From NCBI RefSeq assembly GCF_029784155.1, contig NC_073693.1:227387161-227451160 (forward strand): a stretch of 64,000 bases of DNA, read 5' to 3'. This stretch comes from Uranotaenia lowii (Eukaryota; Arthropoda; Insecta; Diptera; Culicidae). Positions 46,741-55,752 of the stretch are shown piece after piece. A model generated the notes under the pieces. The model searched no databases. It was not told the origin of the DNA and saw nothing but the letters and a program-made list of their open reading frames with translations. The translations under genes were made by a program, and so were the position numbers. Numbering within the stretch: the stretch's first letter is position 1; each line of letters opens with the position of its first letter.

Positions 46741-47895
46741 TGTAACCTCCTACTCGGTTACAACCTGCATTTTATGCATTTCGGTGGCAGTTTTGCCCTG
46801 AAAATGATAAAATGTAGATAAATGTACATATTCACGCAGTAAAATTTTGATTTATATAACTTTTAGTTAATCTTTTATTTAGTTGGGCATTCGAGTTTAT
46901 TTGTTTTGGAAAATAGGAATTTAGCAGGTATTTTCTCAGTGTAGCAGAGTAGGTAGACTCAACTGCTGTAACCTCATTTAGCCGAGACACCATCTGCGAC
47001 ATACGAAATCCGCGCCACATGCGGAAACACCAAGGGGATGACGTGGTCCAATCAGGATCGTCGACATCACCGATTGGTCGTACCGGGGGAGGTGATAAAA
47101 GGCCGACGCACCAATGGGCCGGCCTCTTATCCCTTGGGAACGCGAGTCCGCTAAGTGTTGTTCGACCGTTGTGCGCGCTTTGTTTTATCCGCCAACTAGC
47201 CATCCACCATCCAAGAGTCGTGACAGTTGAGACCTTGGTGGTTGTATCTTAATAAGTGCAATTTGCTAAAGGCACCGCAGCCAAAAAGGTGCCTAGTGCG
47301 TCCCAAGAGGGTCGAAAAGCCGTCCGTCAACATACGGCTGAAGACACCGGCCGTCCGTCAACATACGGCCAAGGACCAACCTTGAAAACTGCGGTTTTCA
47401 TCTACCATCTCCCTCTCGTAAATAGGCCTGGGTCGACGCAAGTCAAGAGCGTCTGACTGGCCCTTCTGAGGGAATCCGAGGCCGAGAAAGAAGCCCTGAC
47501 AGCACGCCAGGTTATTGGTATCCCCGGCGAAACTCCAAGATCCAGACACGTGGTACCACGGCAGCGAGTTCCAGCAGGTGTCCGGCAGCATCGACGGGTC
47601 CAGAAGCAGCAAGCAGTGAGTCAGAAAGTGTTATTTATAAATAAATAAAATCAATCCTTCCTTTAAATTCTGTTAACTAAATTTTGTTAGATTCTTGAGC
47701 AATTTTAATATACCCCTTTTACTGCCCCATAAATATTTGTTATATTTTATTGCGTGCACCGAAATAGCATCTAATACGGGTTATAACTGGGTGGGAGGAA
47801 GCGAATATCGAACAGGTAAGTGAGTGATTTCCTAGCTACGACGAGCCGACCCTGAGATTGGCTGGAGTCCTGAGCTAGTCGAAGGCCTAGTTTCA
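46741..47895 (+). repeat. Gypsy 5' LTR
   Basis: Starts TGTAACC and ends TTTCA; the first 22 bases contain a 7-bp inverted repeat (TGTAACC...GGTTACA). The U3 part holds CCAAT boxes and a TATA-like word. R/U5 holds three hairpins: AGGCACC/GGTGCCT near 47269-47293, and two direct copies of the 20-mer GCCGTCCGTCAACATACGGC (47319-47338 and 47350-47369), each able to pair GCCGT with ACGGC. AATAAA words near 47640 can serve polyadenylation. Frames of 60-120 codons in it repeat in the other LTR and are not genes. Confidence 0.93.
47020..47120 (+). promoter_or_regulatory. Predicted gypsy LTR core promoter
   Basis: CCAAT boxes at 47048-47052 and 47111-47115 and an inverted one at 47073-47077, a TGACGTGG CRE-like word near 47039-47046, and a TATA-like GATAAAA at 47094-47100. 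Transcription would start near 47120-47130. This is inferred from motif order only. Confidence 0.45.
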
Positions 47896-47966
47896 ATTGG
47901 CGCCCACTCGTAAAAAGAAAATGCGAACTAGCTTCACATTTTCTTCGTAGCTAGGGGTGACTCACT
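47819..47966 (+). promoter_or_regulatory. U5-leader stem enclosing the gypsy PBS, with splice-like signals
   Basis: CCTAGCTACGA (47831-47841) pairs perfectly with TCGTAGCTAGG (47945-47955), and AGTGAGT (47819-47825) with ACTCACT (47960-47966). The loop holds the PBS just after the LTR (TTGGCGCCC, 47897-47905). At the base of the stem sit an AG|GTAAGT donor (GT 47816-47817) and a pyrimidine-rich TTACAG acceptor (AG 47983-47984), so a 169-nt intron could remove the PBS from spliced RNA. U5-leader stems around the PBS are known from retroviruses; the splicing is inference. Confidence 0.5.
47896..47915 (+). other. Gypsy primer-binding site
   Basis: ATTGGCGCCCACTCG directly follows the 5' LTR; TGGCGCCC is the complement of a tRNA 3' CCA end. 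The priming tRNA was not assigned. Confidence 0.6.
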
Positions 47967-48269
47967 GATCTCCTTCCGTTACAGTGATTAACCATTTGTT
48001 TGAGAATAATTCGCTAACTTTCACTGTTAATAGTTTGTTCTGCGAATTAGTGATAATAGAAAACGGATGTGATATTTATCTCTATTCGATTTCTTAATTC
48101 GAAGTTTATTTCTTTCATTTTGATTTTATTGTTTGAAGTGATTGATTTTCGGAAAAAGTAATTAATTTGAACGCTCATTTATTTTCATTGGGTAAACTTT
48201 TTAATTCATTATATGTGCATTTATTAAAAAAATCTATTTCATTGATTAAACACTCATATCGCTCTCACA

Positions 48270-48547
48270 ATGAGCACCACTAGCAACACACAGGCAATAA
48301 CCAGGATGGAATCACTCCATCAACGATTTTATGATCTTCGCGTTGACTTCCTCAGCGACGAAGAGCTCGACTACGAGCTTAACGTTAGGGAAATCCAAAT
48401 CGAAGAAGGCGCCCAAACCTCTCGAAAGAAATCCATCTTACGAGAAACCCTGAAACGAGAAAAACCAGAAAACATTCTCTGTATGATCAAATATAATTAT
48501 GACCCACTCATTGATTTTCAGATTTGTTCAGAAAAACTTACCCTTTT
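48270..48547 (+). pseudogene. Gypsy gag, N-terminal part (interrupted by BEL)
   Basis: The ATG at 48270 opens a frame that begins MSTTSNTQ and is rich in charged residues. It runs to the BEL target site CTTTT (48543-48547); beyond that it reads into the BEL LTR. The BEL insert plus one target copy is 7210 bp, which keeps phase with the gag frame at 55753. So one insertion event explains this break. Gag would form the particle. The N-terminal region has no recognised motif. Confidence 0.75.
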
Positions 48548-49083
48548 TGTTCCGGCATGGTAATCGAGCAGCGAGCGAGGCATCGAGATTCGACACGGCG
48601 CAGTACGCGAAGGCGCGCGCAGCGCGTGAAAGATTTCATCTCCTTTGAAATTATTGTTCTGCAAGCAGCGAATTGTTTGGCGGAAGAAAGGACGCTTTCT
48701 TCGCCAGCGAAAAGAAAGCTTGGCTTGGCTTCGAATCGCCATTCTCCATCACTTCTGATTGTTCCAGCGCGACGACTAGACGGCCAGGCCGAAAAGTGTC
48801 CCATTATTATTCGTTACTTCTACTAATTGTTAAGTGTTTAGAATAAAGTATAATATAAGTCGTTAAAGTCTTTTAAAGTATAAAATAAAAGTGTGTTGTA
48901 ATTGTTCAAATAAACGGATTAAATTGTGCACAAATAAATTGTTTGAACTGCAAGTGGAATTGTGTCATCATTGGACCATCGATCTGAAAAGTGAAAAAGG
49001 AAAACTTACCCGAAAATTTGGGAGCTAGTGTCCGCGTCCTTTAATGTCTGGGAATCACCCACTGCAACCCTGAGCCCTCGACA
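48548..49083 (+). repeat. BEL 5' LTR
   Basis: 536 bp, TG...CA ends, no difference seen from the 3' LTR at 55217-55752. AATAAA words near 48842 and 48885 can act in polyadenylation. The ORFs in it are mirrored in the other LTR and are not genes. Confidence 0.93.
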
Positions 49084-49103
49084 TTTGGTCCTTCGAACCG
49101 GAT
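49084..49103 (+). other. BEL primer-binding site
   Basis: TTTGGTCCTTCGAACCGGAT begins right after the LTR, with the TGG that pairs to tRNA CCA. This form is usual in insect BEL/Pao elements. The tRNA was not assigned. Confidence 0.6.
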
Positions 49104-49230
49104 GAGGCCCTGAATCCGGAACGGATCCGGATTAGACCTGTCTGGAGAGCACAGTGCCGATAGCCCCAACGCCATCGCAGCCGCGGACGCCAAGCGCCAT
49201 CTTAGGAACGCAGTTCAACTCGATAAAAAG

Positions 49231-49560
49231 AAATACAAGGCAGATTTCTTTTATCGAGAAGGTTAGTAGCATTCCAATCCACTTACATTCCGTGATCATC
49301 CCTACCGGATCTCTTCTTGTTGCACCTTTCATCACACTCGGCTACAATCATCATCTCATCTCCGTCGGAGCACCGCGGATCGATTCGAGTAACATCCGTG
49401 CCTGGAACAAATCATCAGCATCAACTTTCTTCGGTCAAGCACCCCAAATCTGCTGTGACCATCACACACAACAGAAACACTCAAGCGACACATCAGTAGC
49501 AGCAGGATTTATTGAAATACAAGGCAAATTCCTTGCCTTGAAAAGGTAATTAGGATTCCA
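49231..49560 (+). repeat. BEL leader: two copies of a donor-like module (third at 54986)
   Basis: Modules at 49231-49276 and 49515-49560 share AAATACAAGGC, 18 bases, AGGT, 7 bases, ATTCCA. A third copy at 54986-55033, after the pol stop, has the same layout with 20 bases in the first spacer. In the second module GT starts a 60-nt segment ending CTGACATTTTAG (49605); in the third GT starts a 64-nt segment ending TTATTTTTCCCCAG (55082). Both look like minimal insect introns. The second sits just upstream of the polyprotein ATG at 49623. Confidence 0.5.
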
Positions 49561-49622
49561 ATAATTTCACTGTTGCTTGCCGAGCTACTTGGTCTGACAT
49601 TTTAGATCCAACATCGCACATC

Positions 49623-52600
49623 ATGTCGACCACCGAGCGAAAACTGCGCAGCCTCAAAGCCCGTCGGCGCAGTTTATCAGCATCCTTCCTCAACATCAGC
49701 AGATTCGTCGATGGTTTCCAAGAACCCCGAGACACCGCAGAGGCACCAGTCCGACTAGAAGCAGTCGTCGAAATCTGGTCCGAGTACGCGAAGGTCCAGT
49801 CTGAGTTGGAAACCCTGGACGAAACACCTGAAGCACTAGATAAGTACCTCGAGCAAAAAACTGCCTTTGAAACAGCATACTACAGGGTAAAGGGATTCCT
49901 ACTGCAAAAATGCCCCCCACAAGCCACCGTACAAACACCATCTCACATCACACAGCCCCAAAACACGCACGTCAAATTGCCCGACGTTAAACTGCCCGTA
50001 TTCTGTGGAAATGTTGAGAACTGGCTCAACTTCCACGATCTGTTTGTTTCACTCGTCCACTCGTCGCAAGAATTATCGAGCATCCAAAAATTTTATTACC
50101 TACGATCATCATTATCAGGAGAAGCACTTAAACTTGTGCAAACTATCCCAATATCCGCCACAAACTATCCCGTCGCTTGGAATTTGATTACACAGCATTA
50201 TCAAAATTCCCGTGTGTTGAAACGAACCTACGTTCAAGCCCTTTTCGATTTCCCCATATTGCGCCGAGAATCACAAAATGAATTACACTCGTTGGTCGAA
50301 AAATTCGAAGCCAACGTACGCATTCTAAAGCAACTAGGAGAAGCCACCGAACATTGGGACCTGCTTTTGATCCATCTTCTCGCTAGCCGTTTAGATCCCA
50401 TCACCCGTCGGGATTGGGAAGAGCATTCGGCAACTTTAGAAAACACTTCTTTTCGAGAACTTACCGATTTCATCCAGCGCCGAGTAAATGTCCTTGAACA
50501 ATTATCGTCCAAGCCACAAAACGAATCCCAATCCCATTCCCAGCAACAATCACAAAATCGCCGCCCCAACTATCCCCGTTCAGCCAACCACACAACATTT
50601 ACAGAGCCCAGAATGCGAAAATGCATCGCTTGCCCCCAAGATCACAGCATATTTCATTGCCCCAGTTTCACAAAATTACCACTTAATGAAAAAACTGCAC
50701 TCGCGAAACGAAACCGACTTTGTTTAAATTGTTTCCGACGAGGACATTATGCGCGCGAATGTCCGTCGGATAACTGCTGCAAGAATTGCCGATCGAGACA
50801 CCACACGCTTCTCTGCCCCAACACACATACCCACACCAATTCAAACCCCGCTAGAAGAATCCCCAACACACCACCGGCCAACGTCGAACAACAATCATCG
50901 TCAGCTCCAGCTCCTGCTCCGAGAATCAACGTAGCTCACTCCGGGATCACCAGCACCAGCACCAGTTGCAACTCACAAGCCTTCGATCGATCCCGAGTAA
51001 TCTTAGCCACGGCCGTTGTGGTGGTAGTCGATGACGTAGGAAACCAACATCTAGCTCGTGCCTTACTCGATTCTGGCAGCGAATGTTGTTTTGCCACCAG
51101 TCGCTTGTACAACCTCATGAAGGTCAGAAGAAGCAAAGTTAATGTTCCCATAGCAGGAATTGGAAGCTCATCGACGAAAGTCAAGTTCCAATTTAATGCA
51201 ATCATTAAGTCCCGCACATCAGATTACACAACAACACTACCATTCCTAATTCTACCAAAAGTCACCATCGATCTGCCCACTATTAACGTTAACATATCCC
51301 AATGGCCAATCCCCAAGAACCTACAATTTGCCGATCCCGACTTCCACCAAAGACACACTATCGATCTCGTGCTGGGAGCCGAGATATTTTTCGATCTCTT
51401 TTCACCCCCCGGTCATATCTACTTGGGTGAATCGTTGCCGTCGGTAATCAATTCCGTATTCGGATGGGTCGTCTCGGGAAAAACAACATCCAACGCAAGC
51501 ATTCCACAAACCATCCCTAAGATTTGTCAGGTAGCCACTCTCAAAAGATTGGAAAACCAAATGGAAAAGTTTTGGTTAATAGATGAAAGCGCATTCCCAT
51601 CATCATCTTATTCCCCCGAAGAAAGCAAGTGCGAAGAATTTTTCTGCCGTACCGTTAGTCGCAATTCCGAAGGTCGCTACATCGTTTGTTTACCAGTGAA
51701 ACGTGACGTCATCAATCAGCTGGGCGACAATTCCAAATCAGCTGTTCGTCGTTTCCAGTTGATGGAGAATCGACTTCAAAAAGAACCTTCGCTAGGTGAG
51801 AAATATAGAGAGTTCATGACGGAGTATATTCGGCTCGGTCACATGGAACTAGTGACCGAGTGCGAGCATACTACCAAACAGGCATACTATCTCCCTCACC
51901 ATCCCGTTATCCGAGATTGCAGCACTACGACCAAGGTCCGGGTCGTATTCGATGCGTCAAGCCGATCTTCCACGGGTGTATCGCTCAACAATGCTCTGAT
52001 GGTGGGCCCCACAATACAACAAGACTTGCGGGCGATCGTGATGCGCTCTCGTACGTACCCGTTTGTTTTGATTGCTGATATCGAAAAAATGTATCGGCAA
52101 ATTCTCGTGCACCCCGAAGACACCCCACTACAAAGAATCTTCTGGCGCTCCTCTCCCGATCAACCGATACAGACGTACGAGCTCAAGACGGTGACATATG
52201 GCACAGCTTCGGCTCCTTTTCTGGCGACTAGGGTTCTCAAACAGCTGGCAATCGATGAGGCGGAGGGTTTCCCGAAGGCAGCGAGGGTTATCAGAGAGGA
52301 TGTTTACATGGACGATATCTTCTCCGGGGCACAGACGGTGGCAGAAGCAGTCGAGCTGCGAGACCAGTTGGTAGCGATGTGCCTCAAGGCTGGCTTTCCG
52401 CTACAGAAATGGGCTTCGAACGACGAAGCAATCATGAATGGGATTCCTGCTGAGCGACGGGCGCTTCAGCAGTCGATAAATTTTGATCAAGATCAAACAC
52501 TAAAACCACTTGGGCTACATTGGGAACCGGGCACAGACATACTTAAATTCAATATCGACTTGAAACCTCCGACAGATGCTAAAATTACAAAAAGGGCAAC

Positions 52601-54962
52601 TCTTTCGTGCATTGCGCAACTTTTCGACCCATTGGGACTTGTGGGTCCAATTTTGGTTACGGCAAAGGCTTTCATGCAAAAACTCTGGACGTTAAAGAAC
52701 GAAAATGGGTCAACTTGGGATTGGGATCAAGAATTGCCCGACTACCTTAAACATGAATGGGCTAACTATCATACTCAAGTCCCCCTGCTGAACGGTGTTC
52801 GGCTTGAGAGGTACGTTCTCCTGCGCAAGGCAGTCGAGAGTGAGTTACACATTTTCTCGGACGCATCCGAAACAGCGTATGGTGCGTGCGCTTATATTCG
52901 ATCTGTTGATGATCGCGGCGAAATTAAAGTGGCTCTCCTTACATCTAAGTCGAGAATCGCCCCCCTCAAGCAAGTTAGCATTCCCCGCCTAGAGCTTTGT
53001 GGCGCTCTTCTGGCAGCCGAACTTTACGAGAAGATTCGGCTATCGATAAATATTGAGATGTGTGTGAAATTTTGGACGGATTCGACAGTGGTACTGAGTT
53101 GGCTGAGGGCTATTCCATCAACTTGGACCAACTTTGTGGCAAATAGGGTTTCCAAAATTCAGACTGCGACGGAAGGATGCTCATGGCAACACATTACCGG
53201 CGCAGAAAACCCAGCTGATGTCATTTCCCGAGGCTGTTTGCCGTCGGACATTCTTCACAATTCCTTATGGTGGCAGGGACCAGATTGGCTAAACCAAGAC
53301 AAGGGTTCTTGGCCAACTCCGAACGTTGATATAGTAACCAGCACTGATTTTGAATTGAGAAAATCCGCAATCGTTTCCTCTTCAGCGAACATAGAACCCA
53401 GTTTCATTGATGACCTCCTGAAAAAATTTGAAAATTTTCATGCGCTTCTACGCTTCACCGCATATGCATTGCGGCTCAGCACGAATTTCCGCCTGCCACA
53501 GAGCGAGCGCAGGTTCCAGTGGCTCACGACCGACGAATTGAGAACAGCAGAACACACGATTGTCCGACTTATCCAACAGCAGCATTTCCCCGACGAGTGG
53601 AGAAGGTTGAAAAAAGGCGAGCCGGTATCGAGTTCTTCGAAGCTAAAGTGGTTCTACCCAATACTTAGCCAACGTGATGACGTCATTAGAATCGGTGGGA
53701 GAATTGATCGATCAGCGCAACCGTACGAATCAAAACACCAGATAATTCTCCCAGGATCCCACCCCTTCACCGTTCTTTTGCTCCGCTCTTATCATCATCG
53801 TCTACTGCATGCTTCTCCCCAGCTGTTGATAAACATGGTCCGGCTCAAGTATTGGATTTTGGGTGTGAGATCAGCCGCTCGGAAAGTTGTCCACCAATGT
53901 ATTGCCTGTGTGAGAGCACGACCCCAGCTGATCGAACAGCTGATGGCCGAGTTACCAGCATCTAGAGTTTCTCCCACACGGCCGTTCTCTGTTATTGGTA
54001 TCGACTATTGGGGACCGATTCAAATCAAACCACGACACCGAAGAGATGCTCCAGGCAAGGCATACGTGGCTGTGTTTGTCTGTTTTTCAACGAAGTCCGT
54101 CCACCTTGAACTTGTGGTGGACCTCACTACAGCCAAATTTCTCCAAGCATTCCGACGATTTGTGAGCCGTCGTGGTCTGTGTGCCCATGTTTACACGGAC
54201 AACGGTCGCAACTTTGTTGGTGCGGCAAACGAGCTACGTAGGTTCCTCCGAAGCAACGACTACAAGAGTCATCTAGCCAAGGAATGCTCCGAGAATGGGA
54301 TCCAATGGCATTTCAATCCACCGAGGGGATCTCATTTCGGAGGTTTATGGGAGGCAGCGATCAACTCGGCCCAGAAGCATTTCGTCCGTGTTTTGGGAAA
54401 CCACTTGCTGCCCTTCGATGAAATGGAGACGCTTTTGGTGCAGATCGAAGGTTGTCTCAACTCTCGCCCTATCACCCCTTTGAGTGACGACCCCACCGAC
54501 TTAGAGCCCCTCACCCCTGGTCATTTTCTCGTCCAATCGGCGCTTAAGGCAGTGCCCGATGACGATTTTCTGTCGGTGCCTACCAACAGGCTGACTCAAA
54601 TGCAGCTGACCCAGAAGTTGGCGCAAGACATTTGGAAGAGATGGCATGTCGAATATTTAGCTACGCTGCAAACTCGATCGAAATGGTTGAAGGCTCCTGT
54701 TAAAATAGAAATTAATCGTCTCGTTCTCATCAAGGATGAGAATCTCCCTTCCACACAATGGGCAACAGGCAGAATCCATAAGCTTCATCCCGGGGCTGAT
54801 GGGGTGACTCGGGTGGTAACACTGCAGACAGCGAAAGGTTTCATCGACAGACCGGTTGCAAAACTCTGTTTGCTGCCGATCGCATCAATGGATGGCGAGA
54901 TGAATGAAGGCGAGAATTCATCAATCAGCAACGAAATCGAGAATGGAAATCAGCATGAATGA
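49623..54962 (+). CDS. BEL/Pao gag-pol polyprotein
   Basis: 1779 residues in one frame. The gag region has a DUF1759-type segment (about 118-300, PVFCGNVENW...) and CCHC knuckles including CLNCFRRGHYAREC (367-380). An A17-type aspartic protease follows with LLDSGSE (Asp 483). The RT carries YMDD at 895-898. RNase H starts near 1079 (IFSDASE). The integrase has an HH/CC zinc motif (YHHRLLH ... CIAC) and the catalytic triad D1461, D1526, E1577 with a GSHFGGLWE context typical of BEL/Pao. A DUF5641-type C-terminal domain ends it. The start is the first ATG after the putative leader intron. It would make particle proteins, cDNA and integrate it. Confidence 0.95.
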   Translation: MSTTERKLRSLKARRRSLSASFLNISRFVDGFQEPRDTAEAPVRLEAVVEIWSEYAKVQSELETLDETPEALDKYLEQKTAFETAYYRVKGFLLQKCPPQATVQTPSHITQPQNTHVKLPDVKLPVFCGNVENWLNFHDLFVSLVHSSQELSSIQKFYYLRSSLSGEALKLVQTIPISATNYPVAWNLITQHYQNSRVLKRTYVQALFDFPILRRESQNELHSLVEKFEANVRILKQLGEATEHWDLLLIHLLASRLDPITRRDWEEHSATLENTSFRELTDFIQRRVNVLEQLSSKPQNESQSHSQQQSQNRRPNYPRSANHTTFTEPRMRKCIACPQDHSIFHCPSFTKLPLNEKTALAKRNRLCLNCFRRGHYARECPSDNCCKNCRSRHHTLLCPNTHTHTNSNPARRIPNTPPANVEQQSSSAPAPAPRINVAHSGITSTSTSCNSQAFDRSRVILATAVVVVVDDVGNQHLARALLDSGSECCFATSRLYNLMKVRRSKVNVPIAGIGSSSTKVKFQFNAIIKSRTSDYTTTLPFLILPKVTIDLPTINVNISQWPIPKNLQFADPDFHQRHTIDLVLGAEIFFDLFSPPGHIYLGESLPSVINSVFGWVVSGKTTSNASIPQTIPKICQVATLKRLENQMEKFWLIDESAFPSSSYSPEESKCEEFFCRTVSRNSEGRYIVCLPVKRDVINQLGDNSKSAVRRFQLMENRLQKEPSLGEKYREFMTEYIRLGHMELVTECEHTTKQAYYLPHHPVIRDCSTTTKVRVVFDASSRSSTGVSLNNALMVGPTIQQDLRAIVMRSRTYPFVLIADIEKMYRQILVHPEDTPLQRIFWRSSPDQPIQTYELKTVTYGTASAPFLATRVLKQLAIDEAEGFPKAARVIREDVYMDDIFSGAQTVAEAVELRDQLVAMCLKAGFPLQKWASNDEAIMNGIPAERRALQQSINFDQDQTLKPLGLHWEPGTDILKFNIDLKPPTDAKITKRATLSCIAQLFDPLGLVGPILVTAKAFMQKLWTLKNENGSTWDWDQELPDYLKHEWANYHTQVPLLNGVRLERYVLLRKAVESELHIFSDASETAYGACAYIRSVDDRGEIKVALLTSKSRIAPLKQVSIPRLELCGALLAAELYEKIRLSINIEMCVKFWTDSTVVLSWLRAIPSTWTNFVANRVSKIQTATEGCSWQHITGAENPADVISRGCLPSDILHNSLWWQGPDWLNQDKGSWPTPNVDIVTSTDFELRKSAIVSSSANIEPSFIDDLLKKFENFHALLRFTAYALRLSTNFRLPQSERRFQWLTTDELRTAEHTIVRLIQQQHFPDEWRRLKKGEPVSSSSKLKWFYPILSQRDDVIRIGGRIDRSAQPYESKHQIILPGSHPFTVLLLRSYHHRLLHASPQLLINMVRLKYWILGVRSAARKVVHQCIACVRARPQLIEQLMAELPASRVSPTRPFSVIGIDYWGPIQIKPRHRRDAPGKAYVAVFVCFSTKSVHLELVVDLTTAKFLQAFRRFVSRRGLCAHVYTDNGRNFVGAANELRRFLRSNDYKSHLAKECSENGIQWHFNPPRGSHFGGLWEAAINSAQKHFVRVLGNHLLPFDEMETLLVQIEGCLNSRPITPLSDDPTDLEPLTPGHFLVQSALKAVPDDDFLSVPTNRLTQMQLTQKLAQDIWKRWHVEYLATLQTRSKWLKAPVKIEINRLVLIKDENLPSTQWATGRIHKLHPGADGVTRVVTLQTAKGFIDRPVAKLCLLPIASMDGEMNEGENSSISNEIENGNQHE

Positions 54963-55216
54963 CCGAGGATGGCAGATTTTAATAAAAATACAAGGCCCCC
55001 TGAAATGGTGGGTCCCAGGTGAGGACCATTCCATTATTTTATCTGCTATTGTCCGGGTCTACCGGGTCTTATTTTTCCCCAGAATCGGAACCCATGGTTC
55101 TACGGCATCAGCGACGCAAGGTCAGGCACGATCCAATGTTACCGAACGAGCGGTGGCATTTCCATACGAGCGATTACAGCGGTATCCAGAAATGGCCATT
55201 TCTGGAGGTGGCAGGA
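54963..55216 (+). other. BEL 3' UTR with mini-intron-like segment, palindrome and PPT
   Basis: It contains the third donor-like module and a 64-nt intron-like segment (55019-55082). A perfect 20-bp palindrome CCAGAAATGGCCATTTCTGG lies at 55186-55205. The purine-rich tract GGAGGTGGCAGGA (55204-55216), overlapping its end, adjoins the 3' LTR and should prime plus-strand DNA. Confidence 0.6.
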
Positions 55217-55752
55217 TGTTCCGGCATGGTAATCGAGCAGCGAGCGAGGCATCGAGATTCGACACGGCGCAGTACGCGAAGGCGCGCGCAGCGCGTGAAA
55301 GATTTCATCTCCTTTGAAATTATTGTTCTGCAAGCAGCGAATTGTTTGGCGGAAGAAAGGACGCTTTCTTCGCCAGCGAAAAGAAAGCTTGGCTTGGCTT
55401 CGAATCGCCATTCTCCATCACTTCTGATTGTTCCAGCGCGACGACTAGACGGCCAGGCCGAAAAGTGTCCCATTATTATTCGTTACTTCTACTAATTGTT
55501 AAGTGTTTAGAATAAAGTATAATATAAGTCGTTAAAGTCTTTTAAAGTATAAAATAAAAGTGTGTTGTAATTGTTCAAATAAACGGATTAAATTGTGCAC
55601 AAATAAATTGTTTGAACTGCAAGTGGAATTGTGTCATCATTGGACCATCGATCTGAAAAGTGAAAAAGGAAAACTTACCCGAAAATTTGGGAGCTAGTGT
55701 CCGCGTCCTTTAATGTCTGGGAATCACCCACTGCAACCCTGAGCCCTCGACA
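55217..55752 (+). repeat. BEL 3' LTR
   Basis: Same length and, by eye, same sequence as 48548-49083. The gypsy gag resumes after the target copy CTTTT. Confidence 0.93.

Larger units (their letters stand above)
48548..55752 (+). mobile_element. BEL/Pao LTR retrotransposon, structurally complete
   Basis: Two 536-bp LTRs (TGTTCC...CGACA) look identical over their whole length, flanked by the 5-bp duplication CTTTT (48543-48547 and 55753-55757). Inside are a PBS, a 540-base leader, one uninterrupted gag-pol frame of 1779 codons, a short 3' UTR, a palindrome and a purine-rich tract. Order (protease, RT, RNase H, integrase) and motifs are those of BEL/Pao. It lies in the same orientation inside the gypsy gag. 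Nothing in the sequence shows it to be defective, so it may be a currently active copy; no env-like gene is present. Confidence 0.93.

Noticed and set aside
46832..47612. Frames of 66-123 codons in the gypsy LTR on both strands
   Set aside because: They are duplicated exactly in the other LTR and have no protein motifs; they follow from the GC-richer LTR composition.
48524..48826. 100-codon and antisense frames in the BEL LTR
   Set aside because: Same frames recur in the 3' LTR at 55019-55495; they overlap regulatory LTR sequence and have no motif.
49154..49549. 131-codon frame in the BEL leader
   Set aside because: It starts with GTG and has no internal Met; no motif. Its end coincides with the donor-like module, so it is more likely leader RNA than a protein.
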